A stretch of 62,950 nucleotides of DNA, taken from positions 1 to 62,950 of the forward strand of contig DHKB01000047.1 in assembly GCA_002407045.1 (NCBI GenBank), written 5' to 3'. The number at the start of each line of letters is the position of its first letter. The first letter of the stretch is position 1. The position numbers and the translations under genes were made by a program. Positions 59,714-62,950 of this stretch are shown in pieces. The notes under the pieces were generated by a model, which saw only the letters and a list, made by a program, of their open reading frames with translations, was not told where the DNA came from and did no database searches. This stretch comes from Candidatus Bruticola papionis. GTDB lineage: Bacteria > Vulcanimicrobiota > Xenobia > Xenobiales > Xenobiaceae.

Positions 59714-61225
59714 TTAGTCGTAGCTTTCCCAATGGATACGCACTTTATTAGCTAAGGTAATATAATTTTCTTTAGTTAAACGCGCTCGTCTCTTAATAGG
59801 CATACGCCCAACTTTAGTAGTGGAAGAAGTGCTATGATTAACTAAGTAAACACCATCTTCCAAAAATTGCACTGAGCAATGCTGACGCGAAATGGACAAA
59901 TCGCTCAAAACTAAATCGTTATTATTAGCCCTCCCGATAGTTATATTGCCATAGACATCTAGAGTAAGACCACGATCAGGACCATAAACTACTACTAATC
60001 TACCTCTAGGCCGTTTGCCATCTTTATACTCTTCAGGAGCAGAAACAACCTCATATTCTGGCTTATCATCAGAAGTAGCCTCGTCTTCATTCAATTCTGA
60101 AGTTTCGCCATTGCTAACAATAGTTTGGGCCTCAAAAATAGGAGTTGTCTCAGGATCTTTAAAAGCAGCAGGCTTTTCCAAATTGATACTTGGCGGCGGA
60201 GTAAATAAGTGGCCGAATCCTCCACCTTCAGCTTCCAAATCGGTATAATTTGAGTCCGCTCCCTCATGGGTATCATTATTATTACCATGAGTCCCTTCTG
60301 CACTCGAAGGCGCTTCAACAGCGGGAGCCTGAGCAGAAGAAAAAGGATTATAACCTTGATTTAAAGTTTCAATATAAGTTTGCGGATCTAAACCTACGCT
60401 GTAAGCTTGGGCATAAAGATGCGGATCTTGGCCATCTTGACACGCTTGCACGTATATATACGGGTCGATACCTTCATTGTAAGCCTGAGCATAAAGCACA
60501 GGATCAAAACCTTCAGCTTTGGCTTGTTTGTAAACAGCCAAATCGATACCCAATTTTTGAGCGCTCTCAATATCTGGATCGATGGTAGAGCGAGGCTGCG
60601 GCCCAGGAGGACGTCCAGCTCGGGAAGCAGGAGCATACATATGGGCTCTTTCATCGGCACTGAGAGCTCCAGCTAAGCTGCCAGACAAAGATCCATGATG
60701 GCCTAAATAACTATCTGAAGTGACATGCTCCATACTTAAAGCTGGCGGTTCTGGAGCGTCTTCACCACGACGCAACCAAGCTGGCGTAAAACTTTTAACA
60801 GGTTGTTCTGTAGGAGGAGCTCCCAAATAGACAGCTTCTTCTTTAGTGTTGGAATTTATTTCACAAATATTGGCATTAGTTTGCTCTTTGCAACCTTCAG
60901 GAGCTTCTACTTTAAGTACAGAATCGCCGACAGAAATAGTCGTACCATCAACTAAAAAAGCATGGGCACATGCCTTTCCATTAACAACAATAGGAGAAAT
61001 GGCCGAACGATTAGAGAGACAGTAAACATTCCTATCTTTGTCCCAAGTAAGAACAGCTTGTAACCCGCCAATAGAACGATCTCTTATACTTAAGCACCCT
61101 TCATTATCGTCAAGATTAGTAGATATCCCACCTACTAACCTAATCGAAGAACCCGACAGGGCAACAGTTTCTCCAGCATCAGCGCCACTAACTATATGAA
61201 GTTTATAGACGCCATCTAAAGCCAT
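59714..61225 (-). CDS. Two-FHA-domain protein with a 13-residue tandem repeat
   Basis: 503 residues, cytoplasmic. A degenerate FHA domain at residues 1-110 (YKLHIVSGADAGETVALSG, VVNGKACAHAFLVDGTTISV) lacks the exact GR and SxxH. Residues 226-290 hold five tandem 13-residue repeats of the form G-x-D-P-x-x-Y-x-Q-A-x-x-x. An acidic linker follows. The C-terminal FHA at about 405-503 is canonical: GRLVVVYGPDRGLTLDVYG, ITIGRANNNDLVLSDLSISR with QHCSVQFLEDGVYLVN, so it can bind phosphothreonine. GGAGG precedes the ATG at 61225. No Ser/Thr kinase is in the window; the nearest phosphatase is at 42943. Confidence 0.88.
   Translation of the reverse strand: MALDGVYKLHIVSGADAGETVALSGSSIRLVGGISTNLDDNEGCLSIRDRSIGGLQAVLTWDKDRNVYCLSNRSAISPIVVNGKACAHAFLVDGTTISVGDSVLKVEAPEGCKEQTNANICEINSNTKEEAVYLGAPPTEQPVKSFTPAWLRRGEDAPEPPALSMEHVTSDSYLGHHGSLSGSLAGALSADERAHMYAPASRAGRPPGPQPRSTIDPDIESAQKLGIDLAVYKQAKAEGFDPVLYAQAYNEGIDPYIYVQACQDGQDPHLYAQAYSVGLDPQTYIETLNQGYNPFSSAQAPAVEAPSSAEGTHGNNNDTHEGADSNYTDLEAEGGGFGHLFTPPPSINLEKPAAFKDPETTPIFEAQTIVSNGETSELNEDEATSDDKPEYEVVSAPEEYKDGKRPRGRLVVVYGPDRGLTLDVYGNITIGRANNNDLVLSDLSISRQHCSVQFLEDGVYLVNHSTSSTTKVGRMPIKRRARLTKENYITLANKVRIHWESYD
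60356..60550 (-). repeat. Five tandem 39-base units encoding a 13-residue repeat
   Basis: Residues 226-290 read GIDLAVYKQAKAE, GFDPVLYAQAYNE, GIDPYIYVQACQD, GQDPHLYAQAYSV and GLDPQTYIETLNQ; a partial sixth (GYNPFSSAQ) follows. Gly, Asp, Pro, Tyr and Gln-Ala repeat in fixed positions. DNA identity between units is only moderate, so the repeat is kept at protein level. Confidence 0.85.
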
Positions 61226-61387
61226 GATTCCTCCAACCAAACAGAGCAGAACAATATTTTCTTGTCGCTTGTGACAAAATTAAGACCGGCGGCAATTCCC
61301 GTTAGATAAGGAAAAATCCTTGATAATACAGAACATCTGCATAAATATTTGGCTAAAAAGCCGAAAAAAAACGGAAAGTGCTTTCTC

Positions 61388-62773
61388 ATGGCAGACAAGA
61401 ACCTAAAAATAGCAATGTTAGCCGCTCACGGCGGCAGTGACTCCAATAAAATTCCCTTAGGAGGCGGCGCAGCAATTTGTGAGCGTTTGCTACAAGCTTG
61501 GAAGAATGTAGATGGCTTGGAAATTACCCTTATTGTACCAGGCTACTATAAAACGCAAAGTAACGCAGCGCCTACCATTGCAGAGGAATCAGCTCTAGAA
61601 TCAGGCTATGCGAATATCGAATCAGAAGAAAGCATCCCTAAAATTAATATTGTCCAAATTCCTCTCTTAAAAGAAGGCGAAACTCCTTGCAATCTCAGCG
61701 AATTTCGCTATGCAAGATTCTGCCGTCAGTTCGAAAAAGCTAGCACGAAAAAATTATTGGAACTCAAGCCCGATATTGCAATTACTCACGATATTTCCGA
61801 AGGGCCCAATTTTAAGCAATTAAGTAAGCACAATATTCCTTGCATCCCCATTTTTCATGTCGATGTGGTCGATTTTTTCTGCCGCATGTATCTTAAAGAA
61901 TATTGTACTCCTAAAAAATGCGTCAATATGTGGGAGAAAATTAGTTTCTTACCTATAGTTCCCGATATTTTGCGCTTAGTTTTTGATAAACAAGCCGATG
62001 CTATACGCTATTGTCCCAAGCTGATCGTTCCTTCGCAAGGAATGAAACAAATTCTCTTGGATACTTATGGCAATAATGACAATCTAAGTTCCAAAATAGA
62101 AGTAATTCCCTGGGGAGCTCCTACACCCCAATTTAGTCACTCGGAAATAGAAGATGCCATTCCTCAAATAAATAGTGAATACAATCTCAATCCCGAGGAT
62201 CCAGTTATTGTAATGCTTTCTAGAATTTCTCCAGAGAAAGCTCAAAATAAACTTATTGAAGCTCTCAGCTGGGGAGAGCAAATAGGGCGCATGCCCTCAA
62301 ATTTGACAGTTTTTATTTGCGGCACCGCCTCTTTCATGCAAGGGCCTAAATTTATGCGCAAGCTACAAGATCTGAGCCAAAATTTAAAACGTGTACGTTT
62401 GATATTTCCTGGCCATATCGGTGGTCTTAAAAAAGCTGCTATTTTATCTAGAGCTACAGTTTTTGTGACGACCAGTAAACACGAAAGCTATGGACTAACT
62501 ACTATGGAAGCTATGCAACAAGGCACACCCGTGGTGGCTATAGAAACTCCCGGCTCATTGCAAACGATTAGGCCACATACTGGAGTAGTTATTCCCCGTC
62601 AAGGTTACACTGCTCAAAAACTCTGGCATGAAATTTATAATATTTTAATTAACCCTAACTATCGCCAAATTCTTAGCGTTCATGCCAAACTTTGGTCTGA
62701 GCAAGAGACCTTCTTAAAAGCAGCTCAAAAGATCTTGCACATATTTGAATCTATAAGTCAGACACAAAAATAA
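61388..62773 (+). CDS. GT4-family glycosyltransferase
   Basis: 461 residues, a GT-B retaining glycosyltransferase acting in the cytoplasm. The N-terminal Rossmann domain starts with KIAMLAAHGGSDSNKIPLGG, including the donor-site Gly-rich loop. The C-terminal domain has VIVMLSRISPEKAQNKLIEA and the EX7E motif in HESYGLTTMEAMQQGTPVVA. ISPEKAQ matches the K site for the nucleotide sugar phosphate. I chose ATG 61388; a TTG at 61349 adds 13 residues. The FHA gene diverges from it. Sugar and acceptor unknown, perhaps surface polysaccharide. Confidence 0.9.
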   Translation: MADKNLKIAMLAAHGGSDSNKIPLGGGAAICERLLQAWKNVDGLEITLIVPGYYKTQSNAAPTIAEESALESGYANIESEESIPKINIVQIPLLKEGETPCNLSEFRYARFCRQFEKASTKKLLELKPDIAITHDISEGPNFKQLSKHNIPCIPIFHVDVVDFFCRMYLKEYCTPKKCVNMWEKISFLPIVPDILRLVFDKQADAIRYCPKLIVPSQGMKQILLDTYGNNDNLSSKIEVIPWGAPTPQFSHSEIEDAIPQINSEYNLNPEDPVIVMLSRISPEKAQNKLIEALSWGEQIGRMPSNLTVFICGTASFMQGPKFMRKLQDLSQNLKRVRLIFPGHIGGLKKAAILSRATVFVTTSKHESYGLTTMEAMQQGTPVVAIETPGSLQTIRPHTGVVIPRQGYTAQKLWHEIYNILINPNYRQILSVHAKLWSEQETFLKAAQKILHIFESISQTQK

Positions 62774-62810
62774 ATGTGCCTTCCCTAGTAAATTTTTGTA
62801 GCGTAACACT

Positions 62811-62845
62811 AAAAACGCAAGCGCAGTATATGCACTTGCGTTTTT
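62811..62845 (+). terminator. Terminator of the glycosyltransferase gene
   Basis: AAAAACGCAAG (62811-62821) pairs with CTTGCGTTTTT (62835-62845), with an extra GCA/TGC inner pair. Symmetrical, so it may work in both directions. Confidence 0.88.
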
Positions 62846-62950
62846 ACGCTTTTACCCGTTGGTTCGTGTCATGCTGGTTGCGTAGTTTTTCAGTTTAGAG
62901 ACGCTAATAGTGTTCCGCCCGCCCCTCAGCTATTTTAGGTTAGCTCCATT

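Noticed and set aside
1..62950. CRISPR array, insertion sequence, prophage or integrase
   Set aside because: No regular direct repeats with unique spacers, no transposase or integrase motifs, and no phage genes were seen.

Overview
The window is ordinary bacterial chromosome: densely coding, moderately low GC, with genes on both strands in short operons. No insertion sequence, prophage or CRISPR array was seen. A diderm (Gram-negative) cell envelope is suggested, but not proven, by gmhA (heptose for LPS) together with SecDF, Lgt and LspA. The rplU-prp neighbourhood is otherwise typical of Firmicutes and related phyla. Weak or absent Shine-Dalgarno sites, many GTG/TTG starts and several lineage-specific proteins point to an uncultured, poorly characterised phylum. 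The phylum cannot be settled from this window.

Layout. 1-3600: remains of a defence island (type I hsdS, cut by the window edge, hsdM, a TMEM43-like membrane protein and a truncated YhcG/DUF1016 gene) next to tRNA-Tyr. 3700-8900: cation/proton antiporter with a structured leader, an aminotransferase, groEL and groES. 9100-15500: rimP-nusA-ylxR-infB, then rbfA and nrnA. 15500-18200: a minus-strand cassette of zinc ribbon, TIM barrel and DUF4127. 18400-24500: lytic transglycosylase, secDF, and TPR and NPCBM-like proteins. 24600-30300: rluD, a PMT-type mannosyltransferase, tRNA-Arg, lgt, lspA, a small membrane protein, prp and rplU. 30700-37200: serine hydrolase, gmhA, a large membrane protein and an acyl-CoA carboxylase subunit. 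37300-47500: recJ, rsuA-like, rsmC-like, a phosphatase-moxR pair, a HAD phosphatase and gltX. 47700-52500: a DUS3-like/DeoD fusion, an RNase Z-like enzyme and infC-rpmI-rplT. 52600-62950: inositol-phosphatase-like, secreted proteins of unknown role, formimidoylglutamase-like, a GNAT operon, a two-FHA protein with a 13-residue repeat, and a GT4 glycosyltransferase.

The main theme is translation and RNA metabolism. Initiation factors IF-2 and IF-3, RbfA, RimP, three ribosomal proteins, GltX, two pseudouridine synthases, an RsmC-like methylase, a dihydrouridine synthase and an RNase Z-like enzyme lie within 50 kb. Several of these operons have leaders with intrinsic terminators or competing hairpins between promoter and start codon.

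The most unusual item is the single reading frame at 47733-49748. It joins a eukaryote-DUS3-like tRNA dihydrouridine synthase to a DeoD-type purine nucleoside phosphorylase and overlaps the region of an RNase Z-like gene. Other points of interest are a Cys/Gly GroEL tail, the 13-residue repeat between two FHA domains, an ATT start for infC, and Prp beside L21 without L27.
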